Shown here: positions 20,937 through 32,900 of the stretch, in pieces | How the letters are laid out: every line of letters begins with the position of its first letter | How positions within the stretch are numbered: the first letter of the stretch is position 1 | From: Artemisia argyi | Lineage: Eukaryota; Streptophyta; Magnoliopsida; Asterales; Asteraceae | DNA: 64,000 bases | Direction of reading: 5' to 3' | Assembly (NCBI GenBank): GCA_030686995.1 | Contig: CM060692.1 | Coordinates: forward strand, 17,977,465 to 18,041,464 | The notes under the pieces: generated by a model | Databases searched by the model: none | Told to the model about the DNA's origin: nothing | Seen by the model: only the letters and a program-made list of their open reading frames with translations | Made by a program: the position numbers and the translations under genes

Positions 20937-23900
20937 ATGTTATCATCACCTACCGAACAAATGCTTGCTGATGTTAGAGAACTTGACCCTCATGCTAGAC
21001 AAGAGTTTATTGATAAGATTTTTAAAGTTGCCGAAGAAGATAATGAGATTTTTTTGAGGAAGTTTAAAGATCGAGTTGATATGTAAGTCAACTCGCTGTG
21101 CTCTCTTATTATTGTTATAGTTTATATATGTTCACAACTTTTGTATATCTGATTTACTACTTTTGCACAAAGTAATGTATCAGCTGTACACTAAAATGAA
21201 ACACAGATTACGAAAATTTGTGATTATTTTGACTTTAATTTTGCAGCATAATAGTTTTACCCTTTAACTAATAGTTATTGTTGTAGAACATATTTTTAGT
21301 TTAGGTAAATAGTATGAGTTTACTGATTCACAACTTTTGTAGAGCTGATTTACTACTTTTGTGGAAAGTAATAAATCAGCTTAACAAAAGTTGGAACATT
21401 AGATGAAAACAAAGTTTAAGAAAAAGTGTGATCATTTTGAGTATAGTACGTTCAGTTATAAGTTTACTTATAGCTAATGAATATTTAGTATGAGATTTCG
21501 AAATTATGGATCAGCTTCATACAACTTGTTACAATTCAAAGAATATCTAGCTTCATAATATATAGTTTCTTATACGGTAACGTTTTTAGGTGTCATAGAT
21601 TTATAGATGCAATTAGTTTACTAATCTAAGTGAAATTAATAAATATAAGTAAGAACTAAGAACACTCTCAGTTTGACATGTTTTGCGACTTGAATGAAGT
21701 TGCTATGAGATGAAACAAAAATTTATTAAGACAAAGTTTGGCTAGTGCAAATCTGATATAGACAGGACTTGTAGATTATAACTAATGTTTAGGTTACATT
21801 TATTGAAAGTGTAGAGTCAACATCACTTAACTAAGAAATATTTTGTTTTGTTGTTGGTTAATCTCAGGGTCGGAATCTCCCTTCCGACCGTAGAAGTTCG
21901 GTTTCAAAATTTGAGTGTGGAAGCTGATTGTCACGTTGGAGATCGGGCTTTGCCAACGCTCACGAATACTGCTAGAAATATTACTGAAGGACTTCTAGCT
22001 AATTTGGGGATCAGTTTCTCCAAGAAAACGAAACATCACATTCTTAAAGATGCATCTGGGATTCTCAAACCTGGAAGGTATAAACTATTTCATTTATTTA
22101 TGATTTATATGTGACATTGCATGAAAATGGAATAGTAACTTAATATCTTGCTTATTGAATTAGAAATAAAGTAGTTCTAAAAAGCAAATCCAGTGACCCC
22201 CTTAATAATAAACATCGGTATTCAATCCTATAATAAGAAATCATATATTAAAGAAATTTTGCCACAATGTCTGTTTGTGAAAGATGTTACCTTTGGTGGA
22301 TTTCCCGGTTCTATATGGGTCGAATGTTATTAGTTTGAAGATGGTGTTAGCCATCATGTGTGATTCCGGGTTACTAATGGCTGGTTGTAATGACGTTGTG
22401 TTTGTAATATTATAGGATGGCACTTCTGTTGGGTCCACCATCTTCTGGTAAGACATCGCTTCTGTTGGCTCTGGCTGGAAGGCTCGATCCCAGCTTAAGA
22501 GTTAGTGGAGAGGTAACATATAACGGTCATGGGTTCAATGAATTTGAACCTCGGAGGACATCAGCCTACATTAGCCAGCACGATATTCACGCTGGAGAAA
22601 TGACCGTTAAGGAAACCCTTGACTTCTCAGCAAGATGTCAAGGAGTTGGATCTCGTTTAGGTAAATTTAACTATACTTATAACAAAGGCGCATCTGCATT
22701 AAACTTTAAAGGTAAGATATGATTTATTGATATGTAACTTAACAATGGAATACAGAAATGCTTACGGAGCTTGCAAGAAGAGAAAAGGAAGCAGGAATCA
22801 TCCCCGAAGCTGAAGTCGATCTATTCATGAAAGCAACTGCCATCGAAGGAGATGATAACAGTTTGATTACTTACTACACTCTCAGAGTAAGTAGCATTTG
22901 TTAGGATTAGTATGCACATTAGTCAAATTTATAGGGGTGTTTAATGAAACTTAAGTTCAAGTTGTAGCCAAATAGGGAATGTGTGTATATGTCGGTTCAT
23001 GCATTATAATAAAATGCATGGCAACTATAAATACTATATAGAGGGTGATAAAAGCATTCGTAAGTCGCGGTTTCTCCTTTGTGGCAACCGGTTTTGACTC
23101 TTTTTAGGGTTCGTTTTCTTCCCCCTCACCTCTACAAAAGGAGGTGAGCGGGAGGCCGGGGTCATTGTCTCATATCATTATTTTTTTTAAGTCTTTCACT
23201 AAAATCAAACGTTGAGAGCATTATACGTGTGTGGTTTACTTATTTGTCGATATAGGTTTCTGTTGGCGTGTAACTTAATATTCAACAAGTCCAAATTCCG
23301 CATACTAGCATTCCGGTTAGTTGGCCGATTACCAAGTGGTATCACGAGCTTGGTTCGAAGTTCGGGAAGCTAGGGCCGACTTGAGTTGAAGGGTTTCCTA
23401 GTGTTCGGTTCGGTTCACAACAGCAAAGGCGTGCTTCTTGCGATCGTGTTTGGGCAACAAGTGTTGTTTGGTGTTCTAGATTACGATAGCAAGGATTAAA
23501 AGCTTCAAGCAGAAGGGTTCCACAAGAGGATCATACCTTTGAGGTGGAACCTTAGGGGAATGTCGGTCAGATAGCTGGTTTAGAGGAAGTACAAACTCAA
23601 GATTTGATAGACTATCATTCAGCACGTGATAGGGAGCAATACTCAGAATGGGAACTATTCACGTATAGAGAAGATAGTAATGAGGCTACTATTGCATTTG
23701 CTGAAGTGGAGAATATATATACACATGAGTCATTGACTTTCAATGATACAGTTGCTTATGAGTTGATTTCTAAATGGAAGGCTTGATTGAAAGAAGAAAT
23801 GGATGCTTGGTCACATGTGTGTTTGCTTAACAACGGTTGCAGGAAAAGCATTAATGACAATGAGACTATTACTGTGAGATGTATTTCTCTATATAGATGG

Positions 23901-26900
23901 TATGGTTTTTTCTTGCGTATGAAAGGGTGAGATCTGGGTTACCAAGGGTTTGTTGGATAAGGCAAATGGAAATGTACTTTGTATGGAGATCGTCAGGAGT
24001 GGTAATACTCTAAGGGTGTCGCAGTCCAGGATTTACGACGGGAAGTTGGTACAAACTTTGTTGGACGGTATTTTATTAGTGAACTATGATGTAGAAAAGA
24101 ATGGTAAGTGGTCATATGAATATGCGGTTGGAAGCCAAGTGTATTAGGGTCTCCACGAGCATATCATTGACCGGTGTAGATATGTTGGATGGGTTTGATC
24201 GTCGGTTACAGACAGATGTATAGGTTTTTGTGGATTCTGACTACGTCATGGTAAGATCCATCACTACCATGCGTAGACCAATCACACGTGTTGATGAAAC
24301 ATGGATATGCAGTAGCCGGGAAGTTATGCTGCAACAAATGGTACCTTTGTTGACAACTGAAGCGGCGTATATTACACTTACGGAGGCTTCAAAGGAGGCT
24401 ATTTGGCTAAAGGGACTCACAATAGAGTAAGGATTCGAGTTAAAGATAGTAGCGGGTATTGCTACAGGTGTCTTGTCAAAGGCGGTCCCCGGTACGAGGT
24501 TCCAGCATATGGTGAAGCTACAGTGTATCGGTATCGACTAATGGTGATACTAAGGTGGAAATTATTAGGATTAGTATGCACATTAGTCAAATTTATAGGG
24601 GTGTAATTTAGTGAAACTTTAGTTCAAGTTGTAGCCAAATAAGGAATGTATGTATATGTCGGTTCATGCATTATACAATGCATGGCAACTATAAAGGGCT
24701 TAGTTTGAGCATTCGTAAGTCGCGGTTTCTCCTTTGTGGCAGCCAGTTTCAACTCTTTTTAGAGTTGGTTTTCTTTCCCTTCACCTTTGGTGAGGGGGAG
24801 GGGTCATTGTATCGTATCATGCTTTAAGTACAACAACATCAACAACATACCCAATCCCGCGAAGGCGAGGTATGGGGGAGGTAGAAATGTAGACAGGTCC
24901 TACCCCTACCCCAGGCAAAACCTGGGAGTAGAGAGACTGCTTCCAGGGAGACCTCCGGCACGTGCACCAGTGCGAGTGAAAGAGAAACTAAAAGAAGCAA
25001 GTAGCAAAAGAGCAACAAGTAAAAGCAGAAAGAAGCAAGCAACCAACCAGAAAGGGGCCTAGTACAAAAGACAAACATATAAAACATACAAACAAACATG
25101 CACCAAGACAACAAACAACAACAAACAAACAACAAACAAGGGGCAAGACAATCAGAACATGCAAAACAAAGCAAGTAGGGCAAAAGAAAGAAAGCAAAAG
25201 AAAAGCCAAAAACAAACACAAAAAAGCAAGGGCGCACAAGCAAGCGGGCAGAAAGCAAGAAGAGCAACACAAAAACAAAGCAAGGCAACGCAGGGGGCAA
25301 AAGCAAAGGCAAAGCAAAAGGACACCACTAGCCTACCACAAACCTAAAAGAGAGGAGCAAAGGGGCCACTAAACCTAGAGTGCAAAGGGCAAACTAGACC
25401 TAAAAGGCGAAGGGGCAGGGCAACAAAGGGAAGAGAAAAGACCCAGGCGCAAAGGCAAGCACCTACAACCCTTCCGACACTACCCGCAAGACCTAATCCT
25501 AGCTCTTCACACATTCCTATCTGAGATCATGTCCTCGGACAAGAGAAGCTCCTTTATGTCTAACCTAAGTCGATCCTCCCACCTGAGCTTAGGTCTTCCC
25601 CTCCTCCTCAAACCGTCGACCATCAGCGCCTCGACTCTCCTAACCGGTGCTGTTTATGGCCTCCTCCTGACATGACCGAACCACCTCAACCTTCCTTCTC
25701 GCATCTTCGAGATTATAGTTTCAACTTCCAGTTCCGCTCTGAAAACTCCGTTCGGGATCATGTCAAGCATCGTCTTACCACAAATCCACCTTAGCATCCT
25801 CAGTTCTGCCACTTCCACTCTGTTAGCTTGAGCTTTTGTGATAGGCCAACATTCTGACCCGTACAAGATAGCTGGTCTGATTGCCACCTTATAAAATTTT
25901 CCCTTAAGCTTAGAGGGGACTTTCTTATCACAGAGTACTCCTGACGACGCCCTCCATTTCGCCCAACCTGCTCTAATACGGTGGGTAACGTCCTCGTCTA
26001 TCCTTCCTGATTTGTGTATCACCGAACCCAAATACCTAAAGGACTCCTTAGGTTGAAGAATCTGGTCTCCGATACGAACTTCCTCCTCGTTTTGGCCGAT
26101 CTCGTAGCTACCGAAATCACATCTCATGTATTCCGTCTTCTCTCTGCTCACCCGAAGCCCATTGTCTTCCAAAGCCTCGCGCCAGTGTTCCAGTCTGTAT
26201 TTTAACCCTTCGGCCGATTCTGCAACCAACACAATATCGTCTGCGAATATCATGCTCCAAGGGATGCCCTCTTGTATCCCTCGGGATATCTCATCGAGAA
26301 TCAAGGCGAAAAGGTAAGGGCTAATGGCTGATCCTTGGTGAAGTCCAACTTTCACTGGGAAAAACTCAGTGCACCCCACCGTGCACCGTACGCGGGTCTT
26401 CGCCCCAACGTACATATCCCTAATGATCCTTAAGTATCTCCTTGGGGTCCCTTTTTCTATTAGAGTCCTCCATATCAACTCTCGTGGGACACTATCGTAT
26501 GCCTTTTCTAGGTCAATGAAAGCCATATGCAAATCTCTCTGTCTTTCTCTATACTTCTCCATAAGACTTCTAAGGAGGTGGATAGCCTCGACCGAGGACC
26601 TCCCTGGCATAAATCCGAATTGGTTTTCTGACACCCTTGTCTCCCTTCTTAACCTCCTCTCTATAATTCTCTCCCAGAGCTTCATGGTGTGACTAAGTAG
26701 CTTAATACCCCTATAGTTGCTACACACTTGAGCGTCTCCCTTGTTCTTGAAGATGGGGATGACTTCGCTGAGTCTCCATTCATCTGGCATCTTTGCGCTA
26801 GAGAATATCTTGTTGAAGAGACAAGTCAACCATATTACCCCCTCATCTCCTAGGCTCCTCCAGGCTTCTATGGGTATTTGGTCCGGGCCTACAGATTTGT

Positions 26901-29900
26901 TTCTACCCATCTTCTGTAAAGCCACCTTCACTTCTTCTTGGCTGATCCTCGAGTAGTAGCATTCGGGTACCAAAAGTTGGCTAGGGTTGTCTCGTTCACC
27001 CCTTCCTTCGGTGTTCCCCTCGTTAAAGAGAGAGGAAAAATATTGTCCCCATCTCTTCCTAATACCTTCTTCGTTCACGATGGTACGTCCTCCTTCATCT
27101 TTGATGTATTTGATGTTTCCTAAGTCCCTTCTTCTTCTCTCACGGGCTTTAGCAATTCTGAAGATATCGTTTGCTCCCTCCTTGGAGTCCAATTTCTTAT
27201 ACAAATCTTCGTACGCCTTGTCCTTCGCCACTGCTACAGCCTTTTTTGCTTCTCTTTTAGCCATTTTATACCTCTCTTCCGCAGAGGCCCTATCTGCTTG
27301 GTCGCTCTCTCTGCTCAAAAGAAACTCCTTGAACCGAGCTTGTTTCTCCGCCACTTTAACTTGCACCTCCTCACTGAACCACCAAGATTCCCTGCGGGTT
27401 GACTGGGTTCTCGCTGACCCACTAGTCACACCTATGGACTCCTTTGCTGCGTCTCTTATGGTGCAGGCAAGGGTGTTCCACATCTGATCTGCATCGTAAG
27501 AAGTTAAGTCTTCCACCCGAGCCGAAAAACCCTCTGAGACTTTCGCTCTAAACGACTCCACCGTATCTCCGTTCAGATTCTTCCACAAAATCCTTGGCAT
27601 CCCTGTCGTCTCTCTCCTGTGACGACGTCTCTGAAAAAGAACGTCCAGGGCAATCAATTTGTGTTGTGACGAGCATGCCTCGCCCGGGAAAACCCTGCAA
27701 TCCTTACACGCCCTAACGTCATCTCTGCGCACCAGCAGGTAGTCAATCTGGGTGCTGTGACCCCCACTCTGAAAGGTAATTAAGTGGGCTCTCTCTTCCT
27801 GAAGTAAGAGTTCGCAACCGCTAAGTTGTGAGCGGTAGCAAATTCTAGAATCGAGCATCCTTCATCATTCCTAACTCCATATCCGAATCCTCCATGAACC
27901 CCCTCGTAACCATCTGCTGTAGCTCCTATATGACCGTTCAAGTCCCCACCTATGATCAGTCGTTGGTCTGCCGGGCACTCCCTCACGAGCTCGTCGAGGG
28001 AATCCCAGAAAAATCTCTTCTCTTCGTCACTGCGGCCCACCTGCGGTGCATATGCACTAATCACGTTAACAGTCTCTCCATCAAAAACCAGGGTAATCTT
28101 CATGGTTCTATCGCCCTTCCTGATCACTTGCACTACATTATCCTTAAGACCGGCAGCAAGAATGACTCCAACTCCGTTTCTCGCTGACCTAGAGCCCGAG
28201 TACCAAAGCTTGTAGCCGTTTCCCTCCCTCGTGCTAGGCCCCTTCCATCTAGTCTCCTGGAAACAAGCTATATCAACCTTATGCCTCCCCAAGACGTCTA
28301 CAAGCTCAAAGAGCTTACCGGTCAAAGACCCTACGTTCCAGCTCCCCACTCTAATCCTACGCGAACCCGCAAATCTACCATCGCCCCTACGCGCTCTAGA
28401 CCCACCTACCCCTACCCCTACCCCTAACCCTACCCCGCCTACCACTACACCTACCCCTCCCGAGCCGGCAGGACATGACCTCAGGTGACCATCACCAACT
28501 ACAACGTCTATCCTACCCTCGAAGAAACAAACACAAGGCAAAGGCACTAAAAGCTAAAAGGGGAGGACAAGCAACAAAAACAAAAGCCAAACACACTAAA
28601 AGCACACAAAAAGGGGAAACAATACGCTCAAAAGCCAAAGTCAAACGAAAAAAAAGTGCGTAAAAATAATGCACGACTAAAGAATAAAAGGAAGATAAAA
28701 TAAAGTATATAGAAAATGTACTCTACTGCTGCCGGAAGTAAATTCCGGACAACAGTGGCGGTTTCAGCGGCGGCAGGAGGCGGCCGGCGGCGGTAACCGA
28801 CAAGATCACTTGGGTCAAGCTCAGCGTGGTGTGGGGATTCTTCACTCGCCGGAGGTGAGACCCAGAACACGTCGCTACTTGCCGGGATAACAAATCGCAA
28901 AACACTGTAGCAGGAACACAATCCGGCGCGTGGCAGAGCGTGCCCTAAGTTCAAGAGCTTTGGCTGGTGGGGATTTGGTCGGAAAGACGGGGGCAAACAG
29001 TGGTGGAGTTTAATTGCAGAAACTCGCCGGGAAAAAAAAATTCCGGCGAAAATTACCGGCGCGTGACGGCGCGTATCAGCTCCGGTAAGCAACTGGTGTG
29101 TACTGGTATGATAGGTGTTTGGTGAGGGGGGTAATGGTGGTGTTAGATCGGGGATATGTTGCCGGAAAATGATATAGTAAAAAAGTTAGAGAGAGAGTAT
29201 CGTATCATGCTTTAAGTCTTTCAATAAAATCAAACGTTGAGACTTGAGAGCATTATAGGTGTGTGGTTTACTTATTTGTCGATATAGGTTTCTGTTGGTG
29301 TCTTTCTTAATATTTAACAAGTCCAAATTCCGCATACTAGCATTCCGGTTTGTTGGTCGATTACCAACAAGCATTCTTTCAAGTTTTAATCTCTTTATTG
29401 CCTAATTAATAATATTAACACGTTTGATAAACTAAAACAGATATTGGGTCTTGATGGCTGCCGTGACACCTTTGTTGGAGATGCAATGAGACGAGGTATC
29501 TCTGGAGGAGAAAAGAAGCGTGTAACCACAGGAGAGATGCTTGTTGGACCAGCAAAAACTCTGTTTATGGATGAAATATCAACAGGTCTAGATAGTTCAA
29601 CTACGTTTCAGATAATAAAGTGCATGCAGCAAGTTGCTCACCTCACTGAATCAACAATCTTCATGTCCTTACTACAACCTGCTCCTGAGACATTTGATCT
29701 CTTTGATGACATTGTCCTGTTATCCGAGGGCCAGATTGTGTATCAGGGACCACGGGAACATATTGTTGAGTTCTTTGAGAGTTGTGGATTTAAGTGTCCA
29801 GAGAGAAAGGGCACCGCTGACTTCTTGCAAGAGGTAAAAACAACAATCTTAACATCTTTAGCACTTTTGAAATGGATTACTAATTACTTAACTTTTTGTA

Positions 29901-32900
29901 TATTAATGATAGGTTACATCTAAAAAGGACCAAGAACAATACTGGGCAGATAGAAACAGACCATACATATATATCCCAGTAAGTGAATTTTCTCACCGAT
30001 ACAAGAGTTTCCATGTGGGTGAGAAGATGCGAAGCATGTTATCAGTCCCATATGACAAGAACCAAAGCCACAAAACTTCTTTAGTGACGAAGAAGTTCAT
30101 AGTTCCCAAAGGGGAGCTCTTTAAGGCCGCGTGGGATAAGGAGTGGCTACTCATGAAGAGAAATGCTTTCATATATGTTTTCAAGTCTTTCCAGATCATG
30201 TTTGTAGCATTTATTTCCACAACTTTGTATTTAAAGCCGAGGATGCATCAAAGGAGTGAGTTAGATGGTGCCATCTATAAAGGGGCACTTTTGGGCAGCA
30301 TGCTTATTAACATGTTTAATGGGTTTGCTGATCTATCCCTCACTATCATGAGGCTTCCTGTCGTTTACAAGCAAAGGGATCTCTTGTTTCACCCTGCGTG
30401 GGCATACACAATACCAACATTCTTGCTTCGTATTCCCATATCTATAATGGAGAGTCTTTTGTGGACTGTTATTCTATATTGGGGCGTTGATTTTGACCCT
30501 GAGGCTAGCAGGTAACTTTATTCCAAATTTATTCAAATATATTTTGTAGTTGTCTAACACTATTGTTACTAATATATATATATGGTGTACATAACAGGTT
30601 CTTCAAGCATCTCCTGTTGGTGTTTCTGATCCAGCTTGTCGCAGGTGGACTATTTAGGTTGATTGCAGCAGTTTGTAAGACAATGAACATGGCAAACACC
30701 GGAGGGTCGCTTGTACTTATGCTCATATTTCTATCGGGTGGTTTCATTCTACCTGAATCAAAAATTCCAAGCTGGTGGGAGTGGGCTTATTGGTTATCGC
30801 CCTTATCTTATATCTTTAAATCCATCACCATCAATGAGTTCCTTTCTGATAGGTGGACGAGCAAAAGGGTAATCCATTATATCTTAACAACTAAAGTCTC
30901 AATAACGATTACAAGGAAGAAAAACTGATATATGTTCTTCTTTTTGGCAGAGCACGGACAATTCAACCAGTTTGGGCTTTGCTGTGCTAAAGAGCATGGA
31001 CGTGCCAACTTCAGAAAGCTCATATTGGATTGGTGCAGCTGCTCTTCTTGGTTTTGCACTTCTATTTAATGTCCTCTTCACTGTGGCTCTCGCGTATTTA
31101 GAAGGTAAGTTACAGTTGTACCCTTTTCAAACTTGTCACTAACTAACAACCTTTTTGACCTTTTTGTTTATAACTAATAGCCCCTGGAAAACCACAACCA
31201 ATTATCTCCAAGGAAGAAGCTGCAGCCGCACAGGGTCATGGTGGGGAAATGCAACAGATAAAACCAACTCGAGATGCTAATGGCAAATCTAAAAAGGGAA
31301 TGGTTCTTCCATTTACTCCACTCGCCATGTCATTCGGCCACATGAACTATTTTGTTGACATGCCTGGTGTAAGTTCCCCTTATTTTTTTTACTAACTTGA
31401 GTTTCATGTTAGCCCGTATTATGTAACGGGCCCAAGCCCAAGTATAGAATATTTTATACTTGGGCTTGGGCCCGTTACATAATACGGGCTAACATTTCAG
31501 AGTAAGTGCTTGCCGGGAACTTAATGAATATTGGTTTATTAAACAGGAAATGAAAGAACAAGGAGTAACGGGAAATAGGTTGCAGTTACTTAGAGATGTA
31601 ACGGCTGCATTTAGGCCTGGAGTCCTAACGGCATTGATGGGAGTCAGTGGGGCTGGTAAAACGACATTGATGGACGTTTTAGCAGGAAGGAAGACAGGCG
31701 GTTATATTAAAGGAGATATAAGAATATCAGGATTCCCAAAGGTTCAAGAAACATTTGCAAGAATCTCCGGATATTGTGAGCAAACTGATATTCATTCTCC
31801 TACTATCACTATTCATGAATCTTTGATCTACTCCGCTTTCCTCCGTCTCCCGAATAAAGTCAGCAAGGAACAGAAAATGGTAATGATATTAAAATTACAA
31901 TCATTAAAACATCTTAACAAAATGTTTTTAGTGATAACTGATTCCATTTGTGATATCATATTTCAGTTATTTGTGGACCTAGTGATGGAGTTAGTTGAAC
32001 TAGAAAATATCAAGGACGCGTTAGTAGGACTTCCCGGAGTTACCGGATTGTCGACAGAACAGAGGAAGAGGTTGACAATTGCAGTTGAGCTTGTTGCTAA
32101 TCCTTCAATCATATTCATGGATGAACCGACTTCTGGGCTTGATGCAAGAGCAGCCGCCATTGTTATGAGGACTGTGAGAAACACTGTGGATACAGGAAGA
32201 ACTGTTGTTTGCACCATTCATCAACCTAGCATTGATATTTTTGAAGCATTTGACGAGCTACTACTAATGAAAATAGGTGGACAAATGATATATGCAGGTC
32301 CACTAGGCAGGCATTCTCAATCGGTCATCGACTACTTTGAGGTATTCGTTAATGACATAGTATATAATATTTAATAGGGCTAATTGCATGAAAATGTAGC
32401 TTACTCGCCACTTTCTATAGTTTCGTGTAGCCATCTATTTTTTTTCTTATGTATGTAGCATACTTTTGAATTCGGTCTTTTTGGTGTATCATGTGACCAG
32501 TTGTATGTACTATTTGACCATTTTACCCTTCAATTTACACACTCCTATTTAACCTGGCGAGGGGTTATCCGTCAAATAATACACACAACTGGTCACACAA
32601 TACATCAAAAAGATGAAATTCAAAAGTATGTTACATCGATCTAGAAAAAAATAGATGGCTACACAGAACTCCGAAAGATGTCACGTAAGCTACATTTTCA
32701 TGTAATTAGCCTTATTTAATAAACTAGAAGCTAAAATGGTTGACTTTAAAAGCTGTTATTTTAATCATGTGATTAGGCTGTTGATGGGGTTCCAAAGATT
32801 GCCGAAAAATACAATCCCGCAACATGGATGTTGGAAGTCACCTCTGGTGCTGCAGAGATGCGGCTTGGTGTTGATTTTGCTGAAATTTTCAGTAATTCCA

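Larger units (their letters stand above)
24830..29196 (-). mobile_element. RTE-type LINE, near full length, inserted in a copia LTR
   Basis: 4.37 kb bounded by the 21-bp duplication. On the minus strand it has a 5' leader, an endonuclease, a reverse transcriptase and a 3' UTR. It ends in a GTTGTTGATGTTGTTGT-type tail rather than poly(A), which is characteristic of RTE elements. The 3' end before the tail (CCTCCCCCATACCTCGCC and on) matches my memory of plant RTE 3' ends. It has a frameshift between endonuclease and RT and two nonsense codons, so it is inactive. Confidence 0.9.
22899..29369 (+). mobile_element. Degraded copia element in intron 4 of the ABC transporter
   Basis: Two LTRs, 22899-about 23328 and 24563-29369 (the second split by a LINE), flank a shrunken interior. 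AGCATT occurs directly outside both ends (22893-22898 and 29370-29375), consistent with a target duplication. A primer site TGGTATCACGAGC follows the 5' LTR. The element lies in the same orientation as the host gene and, with its LINE, makes the intron about 6.5 kb long. Confidence 0.85.

Noticed and set aside
24839..25317. Cys/Leu/Phe-rich frames of 109-157 codons
   Set aside because: They lie in the pyrimidine-rich 3' UTR of the RTE LINE and overlap one another in different frames.
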